From positions 1 through 38,568 of the forward strand of contig JAHHSM010000008.1 in NCBI GenBank assembly GCA_020025175.1: DNA of 38,568 bases, in the 5' to 3' direction. Both the position numbers and the translations under genes were made by a program. The notes beneath the pieces are model-generated. The model was given only the letters and a program-made list of their open reading frames with translations. It was not told the origin of the DNA and ran no database searches. This DNA comes from Oscillospiraceae bacterium (GTDB taxonomy: Bacteria; Bacillota; Clostridia; Oscillospirales; Oscillospiraceae). Positions 16,563 to 24,113 of the stretch are shown one piece after another. Each line of letters opens with the position of its first letter. Position 1 is the stretch's first letter.

Positions 16563-18155
16563 CTATATTCTCCTCTTTTTCAGATTTGCGAGCAGAAGTA
16601 CGGTTGCACTGTATAGGAAAATAAGACTCAGTGAAAGCCAAAGTTCTATGTGGCTGGTATCTCCTGTTTTAGGGGCGTCATCGGGCTGCTCCGGTGTGTC
16701 AGGTTGGTTCGGTGTGCCAGGTTGGTTCGGTGTGCTAGGCTGCTCCGGTGTGTCAGGTTGGTTCGGTGTGTCAGGTTGGTTCGGTGTGTCAGGTTGATGC
16801 GGTATGCCGGGCTTAGCGGGGCCGTCTGGTATATCTGGTAGAATTGGATCAGGTTCCTCTGGGGAGGTGGGTTTTCCGGTGTTTGTAACTACAAAGCCGC
16901 TTGCTGTATCCCCTGTCACTTTGCTTGTATATCCACTTGGAACAGGGGCTTCTTCAACACTGTATGAAATGATATTTTCGCCCAAGTGGGATTTAGGAAC
17001 CGTAACCGTTGCCTGCCAGTTGCTTTCTTCTTTTAGTTCACAACAAAACAGACGTTCGCCATCTGCCAGAATCCACACATTTACAGAAGGGAGAATTTCG
17101 TTAGGGACAACATTATCCCAGTGTTTTTTCAGCGAAAGTTGTATCATTTCGTCCGGAAGTTTCTCAGCTGTGCCCTTTTCATCAAAGGAAAACCAAATGA
17201 TGTCCTCATCCAGAATGGGTTCTGCCCGAACTAAATTTTGAATTGCCTTCTTGCCCAATTGATTCTTACCACCGCTTACATGTGTGTAAAAATAGAATTT
17301 TGCACTGCCGCATAGCCAATTTAAACCAACAACAGACCGTTGGGGATTATTGGGGGTTTTAATAATAAATTCTTCTCCGGATATGAGGGGGTCATCATAT
17401 GTGATCGGTTCGCCTGATGGGAAATGATAAATTTTCATATCCGAATCTGATGTAAGAAGATCAGCATAAAAATTTGCACCCATAATGCCATGTAAAGATA
17501 ACGGGCCAATTTGATATTCATCGCCCACTTTTTGTGCCGTCATATCCCCCTTCATTTGAGTTGAACTTGGAAAAAACTCCGTTCCTTCCACAAAATCTTT
17601 AATATACGAGTTGTACAGCGTTTTGTAATACTCGCACATCTCCTGTGAGAAACTATCATTTGGCGTAGGGATCACAGTATGATCTTTTGTAATATTCCAC
17701 ACCAAATCCTGTGTCACATACCTTGCTTCATCCGGTGTAATTTTTCCTTCATAATCAGCTGTATAATCGCCGTAAATATCAAAGGGATAACCGACACACA
17801 AAGCCAGCGCTACTTTTTGTTTCTTTTCAGCTCCATAGGCATTGATATACGGATCATTTTCCTGTAAATAATTATCGATCCGTGTATAAAAGCAACGGTC
17901 ATCTTCGCCGTTGAAAGTCGCATTTTCTTCTGTGGGCGGTGCTTTTTCTACGTCATAACAATAAGCAATATGATCCCTTCCGTCTGCTTCTGTTCCATCC
18001 TTGATACGAATGCCTGTATGCATAGGAGGATTTTCGCCCTTGACAGAGATCATTTCACTATAGCCTTGATATAGGGGATCGGCAGCATAACAAGGAAGAG
18101 AAAATAAACTTAACATCAGAATACCGGACAAAATCAAGCTTAAAAATTTTTTCAT
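16563..18155 (-). CDS. Sortase-anchored surface adhesin with thioester (TQXA-type) domain, Cna-B-like domain and APKTG signal
   Basis: 530-residue cell-wall protein. A signal peptide (1-25) precedes a domain with Cys66 in AYCYD and Gln149 in YVTQDLVWNI. These match the paired motifs of Gram-positive thioester domains, whose internal Cys-Gln thioester can bind host or surface amines covalently. A Cna-B-like domain (LSLKKHW...YSVEEAPVPSGYTS...FVVTNT) has Lys, Glu and Asn placed for an isopeptide bond. A Pro-rich stalk of six hexapeptides follows, then APKTGD (494-498), a hydrophobic helix and KKRR. The first residue of the anchor motif is Ala rather than Leu. Its neighbour is a class B sortase. 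Adhesion is inferred from domain types; the target is unknown. Confidence 0.85.
   Translation of the reverse strand: MKKFLSLILSGILMLSLFSLPCYAADPLYQGYSEMISVKGENPPMHTGIRIKDGTEADGRDHIAYCYDVEKAPPTEENATFNGEDDRCFYTRIDNYLQENDPYINAYGAEKKQKVALALCVGYPFDIYGDYTADYEGKITPDEARYVTQDLVWNITKDHTVIPTPNDSFSQEMCEYYKTLYNSYIKDFVEGTEFFPSSTQMKGDMTAQKVGDEYQIGPLSLHGIMGANFYADLLTSDSDMKIYHFPSGEPITYDDPLISGEEFIIKTPNNPQRSVVGLNWLCGSAKFYFYTHVSGGKNQLGKKAIQNLVRAEPILDEDIIWFSFDEKGTAEKLPDEMIQLSLKKHWDNVVPNEILPSVNVWILADGERLFCCELKEESNWQATVTVPKSHLGENIISYSVEEAPVPSGYTSKVTGDTASGFVVTNTGKPTSPEEPDPILPDIPDGPAKPGIPHQPDTPNQPDTPNQPDTPEQPSTPNQPGTPNQPDTPEQPDDAPKTGDTSHIELWLSLSLIFLYSATVLLLANLKKRRI
16684..16797 (-). repeat. Six 18-bp tandem repeats encoding QPxTPN/E
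   Basis: Hexapeptide units QPDTPN, QPDTPN, QPDTPE, QPSTPN, QPGTPN, QPDTPE form the wall-spanning stalk of the adhesin. The near-identical 18-bp units are prone to length change by slippage or recombination. Confidence 0.9.
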
Positions 18156-18258
18156 TACAGTTCATACTTCTTTCTAATTATTTATATATACCCAATCAAA
18201 ATCTGTATATCTTGCCTATCATATGCACTGCTCCATGCACAGCAAAGGCTGCACCACT

Positions 18259-19176
18259 TTAATTGGAACACAGTTGTGCAGCATATAAAATATCTGTATT
18301 GGACAGACATAAGATTTTTGGCCTGAGAAAAGAACAATTTTTTACAGTAACGTGTTTTCCGTTTTCCGCAAATACGATTGCTTTCCCGCGCCTGAGGTTA
18401 CCGTTATTCCGAGATAGGAGATAGAATCGTCCTCCTTGACCATATCCGCCCCGAAAGAGAAATTTGTCTCGGTTTGGAAATACTGCAAAGCTTGTACTTC
18501 CTTTAACCGGTGCAGAAAAATGTTCTGTCATCTCAAAATCTGTATGTGCCAAATGAAAATCCGTATAGTAGTAAAACCACAGCTCCTCTTGCTCATCAAG
18601 CGCCATGGCATAGCAATCATCAACGATCACAGCTTCGTTTTTCCAAAGAAGATCGCCGTAAGATGACCAGGCCGCAATCCCTCCATTTGCACATTCGTTT
18701 TCCGGGGAAAAGATCCCTTCATCAAAGTAACTGGTGATAATGGTTCCATCTGCCCTTGCAACACAGTCTTGTATTTTATCACCGAGGCAAAATCTCCGCA
18801 CGAGCTGTCCGTTGGAATGAATGATAACTGCATTTTTTTCTGCGGGTTCTTCATCATAATAGCAACGACTCGTTACCAGTAGAAAATCTTCACCAATGGT
18901 ATCTATAAAATCTACGCTGTCTAACGGTATAGTGGAAAGTGGATACACCTTGCAGTCTATTTGTTTTACACATTCCCAATCTACGGTCAGTTCCACCACA
19001 GTGGCTTTGGTTTTATATGACGGGGCCGCCCAATGAGTAAAAAGCAGAAGTACAGTTTTTCTGGCAGATACAGAAAAATAAGTCAGTGACAATCCGTTCA
19101 AAGAATACTGTTCCTTTATCTCATGAACATCTACAAGCCTGTAAAGCGGGAATTCTTTCTTATTAAATATAAACAT
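18259..19176 (-). CDS. Protein of unknown function, possibly beta-propeller-like
   Basis: 305-residue protein with no signal peptide and no membrane segment. It is rich in short hydrophobic strands separated by turns (DFLLVTSRCYYDE, ADGTIITSYFDEGIFSPENE, GGIAAWSSYGDLLWKN, AMALDEQEELWFYYYTDF, RFYLLSRNNGNLRRGKAIVF). This is the pattern of WD/YVTN-like blades, with phrases such as IAAWSSYGDLLW typical of propeller strands. I do not recognise the family. GGAG precedes ATG 19176. It is divergent from the two-component system and lies upstream of the adhesin on the same strand with about 100 nt between, so it might be co-transcribed with it. Confidence 0.6.
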   Translation of the reverse strand: MFIFNKKEFPLYRLVDVHEIKEQYSLNGLSLTYFSVSARKTVLLLFTHWAAPSYKTKATVVELTVDWECVKQIDCKVYPLSTIPLDSVDFIDTIGEDFLLVTSRCYYDEEPAEKNAVIIHSNGQLVRRFCLGDKIQDCVARADGTIITSYFDEGIFSPENECANGGIAAWSSYGDLLWKNEAVIVDDCYAMALDEQEELWFYYYTDFHLAHTDFEMTEHFSAPVKGSTSFAVFPNRDKFLFRGGYGQGGRFYLLSRNNGNLRRGKAIVFAENGKHVTVKNCSFLRPKILCLSNTDILYAAQLCSN

Positions 19177-19582
19177 ATATACACTCCAAGATTCGTATTT
19201 TATTTCATAATAAATGAATATCAGTCAATCCAGAATCAGAAGGTGGAATTGGGTGCGGCGGTTTCTGGCTTGGTGTCAATGATTTTTTCTCAGATGACAC
19301 AAGATATTCCTATTATAATAAATTCTAGATTTTTCATTTATTATATAGTATAAATCTTAAGTATTATATGATTTAAATCTTAAAATTTCTTATTATTTCT
19401 AATTGGTCTTGATTTTATTCAGCTTGAGCTTATATTGGAAGTGAATGGATTTATTTTTAGGTCCATGCTATAATAGTACAAAATAAAATGGTATTATAGA
19501 TGATTTGATGGAGGCTGCGGATTATATTGATGAAAGACCACAGTCTCCATTTGCTTCTATAATGACGGTAAGGAGGATTCTT
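19177..19582. other. Divergent intergenic region upstream of the two-component system
   Basis: A/T-rich with no convincing gene. It holds site B of the repeated motif (19373-19400), a second AATCTTAA half-site about 20 bp upstream of it, and a TATAAT box at 19469-19474 with only a weak -35. The weak -35 fits activator-dependent expression of the response regulator. Confidence 0.5.
19373..19400. promoter_or_regulatory. Repeated A/T motif, site B (candidate autoregulatory operator)
   Basis: CTTAAAATTTCTTATTATT preceded by AAAT on plus, matching sites A and C at nearly all core positions. It ends about 70 bp before the -10 box of the response-regulator gene. Confidence 0.5.
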
Positions 19583-20296
19583 TTGCTTTCTTCAAGTACA
19601 AGGCAGGGCCATATTATGGTCGTAGATGATGATAACGAAATCAGAGATATTCTTCGGATGCTATTGTCCAGTGAAAATTTTAAGGTTACAGAGGCGGCCG
19701 CGCCATCTGCTGCACTCAGTCTAATGAGCCGTGATATTGATTTGGTTATTTTAGATGTGACGATGCCAGAAATGTCTGGCTATGATTTATGTCAACAAAT
19801 TCGTGAAATCAGCAATGTCCCAATTCTATTTCTGACTGCAAAAAGCGGAAATTCCGATCTTATGATGGGATATGCAGCCGGGGGAGATGATTATCTGGCC
19901 AAGCCCTTTGCCTATCCTGAATTGATTGCACGTGTGAAAGGACTGTTAAGACGATATATCGTGTATCAAGGGAGGCATACACCAAAGCCCAAGGAGGACT
20001 TCCTGACTTATGGGGATCTGCGTATAGACTGTGTGCATAACTATGTCTGGAAAAATTCCCAACCGATTGAATTGACGGATACAGAGTATCGTATTTTGAA
20101 GCTTTTAGTGACCTATCCTGGCCAGCTTTTCACTGCACAATATATCTACGAGACAGTCTGGGAGGAAGATTTTCTCCCAAACTCCACCAACACCGTCATG
20201 GTATTTATTCGAAAGATACGGGAAAAAATTGAAGACGATCCAAAAAAACCTGCGATTCTTGTTACAGTTTGGGGACGGGGGTATAAAATTGTATAA
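19583..20296 (+). CDS. OmpR/PhoB-family response regulator (VanR-like)
   Basis: 237-residue two-domain regulator. The receiver domain has acidic residues VVDDD (about 14-17), phospho-acceptor Asp58 in LVILDVTMPEMSG, and Lys107 in LAKPF. The C-terminal winged helix (about 140-237) contains PIELTDTEYRILKLLVTYPGQLFTAQYIYETVW and ends in the family-typical VWGRGYKIV. TTG 19583 is chosen because AGGAGG at 19571-19576 is ideally placed and the receiver domain begins soon after; an earlier in-frame ATG (19505) has no such site. It overlaps the histidine kinase start. It probably regulates its own operon and perhaps neighbours through the repeated A/T motif. Confidence 0.92.
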   Translation: MLSSSTRQGHIMVVDDDNEIRDILRMLLSSENFKVTEAAAPSAALSLMSRDIDLVILDVTMPEMSGYDLCQQIREISNVPILFLTAKSGNSDLMMGYAAGGDDYLAKPFAYPELIARVKGLLRRYIVYQGRHTPKPKEDFLTYGDLRIDCVHNYVWKNSQPIELTDTEYRILKLLVTYPGQLFTAQYIYETVWEEDFLPNSTNTVMVFIRKIREKIEDDPKKPAILVTVWGRGYKIV

Positions 20297-21638
20297 AAGA
20301 TCCAATCAGAAGGCAGAACGCATCCCTTTTTTCCATCATCTGATTGTTCAGTTCTTGGTGGTTGCACTGATCACTTCGGTCGTTGCATTTTCTACCAGCC
20401 ATACTATCTCTACACAGTTTCCGGAGTGGCTGTTTGCATCCGATTGGTTTCAGGACTATTGGGACAAACGTCTTGAGAAAGCTTTTGACGATCTGCAAAA
20501 AAATGTCACAGATCATCAATGGACCTGCGATGAAGTCATCGAGAGTATGCCGCAGCGTCTTGCCTCGGAGAATATTGTTTTTTATTTTGAACTGGTGCCC
20601 TTTTTAGATTTGAATGATCCGGAGCACCGGCAATATATTGAGGATCATGGTGCCTCCGTACTTCACTGTGCAGATGGAAATCTCATTTCCACGAACTATA
20701 TGCTTGGTGAGCCACTGATGCACCTCTATCAGGTGTCAGGAATGATCACTGGAACAGTCATCGCTTGTCTCATGTTATCTGCCTATGTGCTGCACCTCCT
20801 TCACAGGATCAAGCAGTTGTACCAGCAAATCCTGTATTCACGAAATATCGATGTGAATCAAAGCATTTCCCTGAAAGGAAAGGACGAGTTAGCCCTGCTG
20901 GCCAAAAACACAGAGCAGATGCGAATTTCTCTATTAGAGCTTCTGAATCGGGAAAAAGAACTGCAGCAAAAACATATCCAACTGATTGCCACCCTTTCTC
21001 ATGATATTCGAACTCCGCTGACCAAACTGATGGGATATGCAGAGATCCTGTACTACCAGAAATATACGAATCAGGAGGAGAGGGCACATTGTATTAAGTA
21101 TATGATTGAAACGATTCAGAGACTGAAAGAAATGACAGATAATCTCCTTGACTGTGTATTGGTAAAAGGGCAGCTGATACATGATGACCGCCAACTGGTG
21201 GATGGGCCGGAATTTTTAACACAGATGCTCTATGAGTGCTTTTCTGATTTGGAGAATGCTGGCTTTGTGGTTTCTCTGCCCAATCTAAGCGGCTCCTATG
21301 CTTTGAATGTCTGCATCTTTGATTTCCAGCGGATCTGCGACAATCTCTCTTCCAACATCCTCAAATATGCATCCCCTAAACATCCAATTTTGATCGAAGT
21401 AGCAGACGAGCGTCAAATGATACAGTTGCAGATATCCAATTACAAATCCGTGGTGAAAGAAAACGCTCCGCATCATGGAATCGGACTTGCGTCTGTCAAG
21501 AACCTCATCCAAAAAATGGATGGGTCATTTGAAATTTCAGAGGACAAAGAAACCTTTTCTGTGTACATCTCCATCCCAAAAGTAAACCGAGAATATCATA
21601 TTACAGAGCCAATCAGTATTCGTGATACAGACAGTTGA
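20289..21638 (+). CDS. Sensor histidine kinase, partner of the upstream regulator
   Basis: 449-residue membrane kinase. TM1 is near residues 16-35, an extracytoplasmic sensor of about 115 residues follows, TM2 is near 150-172, then a HAMP linker. The HisKA box is LSHDIRTPLTKLMGYAEIL (phospho-His about 238), followed by an HATPase domain with the N-box ICDNLSSNILKYAS and the G-box HHGIGLASVKNLIQKMDGSFEI. TTG 20289 overlaps the regulator's stop and follows GGGGACGGGGG, indicating translational coupling. An upstream in-frame ATG lies inside the regulator gene and is less likely. The VanS/BceS-like layout suggests an envelope or antimicrobial-peptide stimulus, but the signal cannot be read from sequence. 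Confidence 0.9.
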   Translation: MYKRSNQKAERIPFFHHLIVQFLVVALITSVVAFSTSHTISTQFPEWLFASDWFQDYWDKRLEKAFDDLQKNVTDHQWTCDEVIESMPQRLASENIVFYFELVPFLDLNDPEHRQYIEDHGASVLHCADGNLISTNYMLGEPLMHLYQVSGMITGTVIACLMLSAYVLHLLHRIKQLYQQILYSRNIDVNQSISLKGKDELALLAKNTEQMRISLLELLNREKELQQKHIQLIATLSHDIRTPLTKLMGYAEILYYQKYTNQEERAHCIKYMIETIQRLKEMTDNLLDCVLVKGQLIHDDRQLVDGPEFLTQMLYECFSDLENAGFVVSLPNLSGSYALNVCIFDFQRICDNLSSNILKYASPKHPILIEVADERQMIQLQISNYKSVVKENAPHHGIGLASVKNLIQKMDGSFEISEDKETFSVYISIPKVNREYHITEPISIRDTDS

Positions 21639-21655
21639 TTGCGCAGCATTTCTTA

Positions 21656-21733
21656 TTACGGGGATAAAATAAAATTGAGAATAAAGCAATCATGCCTATC
21701 CTTTACGATATCAATACCAATAACAACCGTCAT
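21656..21733 (-). pseudogene. IS110-family transposase N-terminal remnant
   Basis: From ATG 21733 the minus strand reads MTVVIGIDIVKDRHDCFILNF and then stops after 25 codons. This matches the start of IS110-family transposases (VGIDVAKxKHDCFI), including the first catalytic Asp of the DEDD domain. The rest of the transposase is missing, so this is a truncated, non-functional copy. Confidence 0.6.
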
Positions 21734-21940
21734 AGGAAGTATTTCTAAGGATGAATTTGTGATGCTGCCTTCCACAGCATTCTTTACAGTGCGGCACGCC
21801 CCTTGGAGAGGGGCTCTAAAAACTACTACTCTATAATACAACTTTGAATACCGTTCACCCTGCGAAAATAATTTACCATCAGGGTAGGGCAGTTGCTTTC
21901 GTATCACCGTGGGTGATACGCGTTTCTTTTTGGACGAGAA
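21734..21940. other. Flank of the IS110 remnant, no gene seen
   Basis: Probable leftover insertion-element end sequence (including CCCCTTGGAGAGGGG near 21799) and the hairpin at 21900-21920. Short frames here do not resemble proteins. Confidence 0.4.
21900..21920. terminator. Probable terminator between two-component system and CPBP protease
   Basis: Nine-bp arms CGTATCACC and GGTGATACG with a three-base loop, followed on plus by a T-rich run (CGTTTCTTTTT). It lies between convergent genes. Confidence 0.6.
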
Positions 21941-22762
21941 CTATCCTTTGACGCACAGTGCTCGCTTTGGTGTCTCCCTGCACATCCGGAATAGGATCAC
22001 AATAGCGGGAATGATCAGGACAAAGTCGATCACTGCCAGAATGTTATATACGAGGTCCGTATCTATGGCGGGAGGTAAGCAGGAGAGGAAATTATTCAGT
22101 ACATGAAGCAGGATCACCACCCGCAGATCCCGTACCCTGGCATAGACAATCCCAAATCCAATGCCAATGATCGCTGCATAGACACACTGTATTGGCTCCC
22201 CGTGCCAGACACCAAAGGCAATACCAGAAATCAAAATAGGGAACCAGCCGCCTCGTATCTTCTCTAAGTAGTGAAAGACCAGTCCGCGGAACAGCAGCTC
22301 CTCCACAATGGGACCAAGCACCACCACGGACAGCAGCGACCAGATATAGGGCTGGGTATTAATGCTGCTCCAATTGTCGATGTGACTCTGCATGCTCGCC
22401 TCAATCCATGGAATGGAATTCAGTCCATACTCCACCGCAATAAACCAGAGATGCACAATCCCCCTCAGCCCAAAAGTAAGAATAGGAATGATCAGCAGCA
22501 TCCGTTTATTCAGGGGATTGACCGTCATCCCGATCCCATTCCTCCGCTCCTTTCGGAAAATTGCATAAAGCCAGAATCCATAGACCACCAGCAGTACCAG
22601 CACTAAGATTGTATCGATCATGCTGGTGTGGTTTTCGAAGCTGTCTTGGGTGAGTATCAGTGATCCACCAAAAAACAGTGCATTCGCTGTGGCCTCATAG
22701 CTGAAAATTGCCAAGATGACCATACCAAGATTGAATCCGATTTTTTTGATTTGTTTTACCAT
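21941..22762 (-). CDS. CPBP-family (Abi/CAAX-like) intramembrane metalloprotease
   Basis: 273-residue multi-pass protein. The family motifs are EELLFRG (glutamates as catalytic base and metal ligand) preceded by VVVLGPIV, then GVWHG and HVLNNF, which supply the conserved histidines. About seven hydrophobic segments are visible. ATG 22762 is preferred because AGAAAGGAAG lies upstream and TM1 follows at once; the frame extends to 22861 without a better start. In Firmicutes such proteins often act in bacteriocin maturation or immunity or in anti-sigma processing, and frequently sit near two-component systems, as here. The substrate is unknown. Confidence 0.88.
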   Translation of the reverse strand: MVKQIKKIGFNLGMVILAIFSYEATANALFFGGSLILTQDSFENHTSMIDTILVLVLLVVYGFWLYAIFRKERRNGIGMTVNPLNKRMLLIIPILTFGLRGIVHLWFIAVEYGLNSIPWIEASMQSHIDNWSSINTQPYIWSLLSVVVLGPIVEELLFRGLVFHYLEKIRGGWFPILISGIAFGVWHGEPIQCVYAAIIGIGFGIVYARVRDLRVVILLHVLNNFLSCLPPAIDTDLVYNILAVIDFVLIIPAIVILFRMCRETPKRALCVKG

Positions 22763-22997
22763 AAGGAGGCTTCCTTTCTGACAGTTCAGGCTGTGCTCCT
22801 GCTGACTTCCATCTACAGCAATGGCTGAAAAGGTGGGCAGGACTGTTCCGGCTTGGAACATGTTATATTCATACTGACCCAGTCTCTACCAAGAGACGGA
22901 TATAGTTAGTAAATCACATGAATTTTCAATTTTCAATCATGAAAACCTTAAAAATTCTTATTTTTAAGAAAGAGATAATTATAAGGAGGCTCCCTCA
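22763..22997. other. Divergent intergenic region upstream of the CPBP protease
   Basis: Contains a small inverted repeat GTCTCT/AGAGAC near 22887-22902 and site C of the repeated motif. No gene longer than the short peptide frame at 22998 is supported. Confidence 0.4.
22941..22968. promoter_or_regulatory. Repeated A/T motif, site C (candidate operator)
   Basis: CTTAAAAATTCTTATTTTT preceded by GAAAAC. The core is identical to site A over 19 bases. In this copy it continues as AAG, making a dyad CTTAAAAAT / ATTTTTAAG. It lies about 180 bp upstream of the CPBP protease ATG and about 30 bp upstream of the short frame at 22998. Confidence 0.5.
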
Positions 22998-23099
22998 ATG
23001 CAAGGGATTTTTAGATATTTAAAATTTGTGTCAATCGGAAACTGCGGAACTTTTGCGGTTACTGTATATCTCACTGAATTTGACAATTTACTTCCCTGA
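22998..23099 (+). CDS. Short peptide frame, possibly a truncated gene
   Basis: A well-spaced AAGGAGG precedes ATG 22998, which opens a 33-residue frame beginning MQGIFRYLKFVSIGNCGTF and ending at 23099. I do not recognise it. It may be a small peptide or the start of a gene interrupted by mutation, since the next 100 bases hold no continuation that I can identify. Site C lies just upstream. Confidence 0.25.
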   Translation: MQGIFRYLKFVSIGNCGTFAVTVYLTEFDNLLP

Positions 23100-23176
23100 T
23101 CGTAATTTCCTTGATAAAAAACATGATCGTCTGTGCAGTGTGGTTTTACCGCTCCTACGGCTCAAACCATATCCGG

Positions 23177-23205
23177 TTGACAACTTGGAAGTTCAGTCTT
23201 ATAAT
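23177..23205 (+). promoter_or_regulatory. Consensus sigma-A promoter of the metal operon
   Basis: TTGACA (23177-23182), 17-bp spacer, TATAAT (23200-23205): a perfect match to consensus. A small dyad AACTT-GG-AAGTT (23182-23193) lies in the spacer. A promoter this strong needs tight repression, consistent with a Fur/Zur-type repressor as first gene. I could not identify a classical Fur or Zur box. Confidence 0.8.
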
Positions 23206-23240
23206 ATGAAATACTTTTTCAAATTGGATGGTGTACTATC

Positions 23241-23669
23241 ATGAGCATACGTGGTCGCTATAAGACCAGGCAGCAGCAGGTTATTTTAGACCATTTGCAA
23301 CAGTGTAAAGATATTGATATGACTGCGCATGGTATATGGGCATCTTTACAGGAGAAGGGTGTTGAGGTAGGCCAAACAACAGTTTACCGAGCATTGGAGC
23401 GTCTCGCGGAGGAGCATTATGTGATGAAGGTCCCATCCGCAGACGGAAATCGTGCCCAATATCGCTATGTTGGAGAGAGCGCACCGGCTGCCAGCGGAAA
23501 GTTGGTTTGTCTCGTATGCAATAAGTCCTATCCGCTGGAGTGCCGAAAATTAGAAACACTGACCAAACATCTCCAAGCTGACCATCAATTTGAGATTGAT
23601 CCCCGGTACACGGTGCTATACGGTTACTGTCTGGGGTGTACCAGAAAAAACAAAAAAAATAACAGATAA
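23241..23669 (+). CDS. Fur/Zur-family metalloregulator
   Basis: 142-residue Fur-superfamily repressor. The N-terminal winged helix reads TRQQQVILDHLQQCK...AHGIWASLQEKGVEVGQTTVYRALERLAEEHYVMKV, with TTVYRAL as the family signature. The C-terminal dimerisation domain has two CxxC pairs (CLVC and CLGC) for the structural zinc. The His-rich stretch usually found just before the first CxxC is replaced by GESAPAASGKLVC, so the sensory site is atypical; TKHLQADHQFEID still offers histidines. It heads the ZnuABC/COG0523 operon, so zinc-responsive repression is likely. The Shine-Dalgarno sequence is weak. Fur, PerR or Mur specificity cannot be excluded from sequence alone. Confidence 0.85.
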   Translation: MSIRGRYKTRQQQVILDHLQQCKDIDMTAHGIWASLQEKGVEVGQTTVYRALERLAEEHYVMKVPSADGNRAQYRYVGESAPAASGKLVCLVCNKSYPLECRKLETLTKHLQADHQFEIDPRYTVLYGYCLGCTRKNKKNNR

Positions 23670-23686
23670 AGCAGGAGGTGACAGTG

Positions 23687-23998
23687 ATGGAGAAGCAGCG
23701 GAAACACAAGCGTATTTTCGCTTTTGGGCTTATGATTTGCCTTGTTGCTGTTTTATCACTGTCAAACCTTTTTGTGGTGACGCATGCGGAACATGACTGC
23801 ACCGGGAATGGCTGTGAAATCTGCTATGAGATAAAGGGCTGTATTGCTGCTGTCCAGCATATGGCAGAGGCATTAGGGGCAGGAGCCACCTATCTGCTCT
23901 GCATTTGCTCCTTCCTGCTCTGTACGGCATTGTTTTGCGCCGAAGAGGGCTGCCCCACAAAGACCTTGGTAGCCTTGAAAATACGTTTAGATAATTAA
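23687..23998 (+). CDS. Small membrane protein with an extracytoplasmic HDCx4Cx2C motif
   Basis: 103-residue protein with an N-terminal membrane segment (about 11-31, FAFGLMICLVAVLSLSNLFVV), then THAEHDCTGNGCEICYEI just outside it, and a second hydrophobic segment (ATYLLCICSFLLCTALFC, about 70-87). His, Asp and three Cys within ten residues form a plausible zinc site. ATG 23687 has AGGAGG eight bases upstream; an in-frame GTG at 23678 overlaps that site and is rejected. I recognise no characterised family. Its place between the Fur-type regulator and znuA suggests a role in metal capture, sensing or transfer at the membrane, by inference only. Confidence 0.7.
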   Translation: MEKQRKHKRIFAFGLMICLVAVLSLSNLFVVTHAEHDCTGNGCEICYEIKGCIAAVQHMAEALGAGATYLLCICSFLLCTALFCAEEGCPTKTLVALKIRLDN

Positions 23999-24113
23999 AT
24001 CTGCCTTACTGCAAGGAAGAAGTATGTCCATTTCAAAATTTTGAGATGGGCTGCTTTTGCCTTGCCTTTTTGCGCCCAAAAATAAGAAGTAATGCAAAAT
24101 GGAGGCAATTTTT

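Noticed and set aside
16684..16797. Short direct repeats that could be read as a small CRISPR array
   Set aside because: The units are contiguous 18-bp in-frame coding repeats without spacers, and no cas genes are present.
19213..19353. A possible short protein frame upstream of the response regulator
   Set aside because: No start signal or recognisable motif; the region is A/T-rich intergenic sequence between divergent genes.
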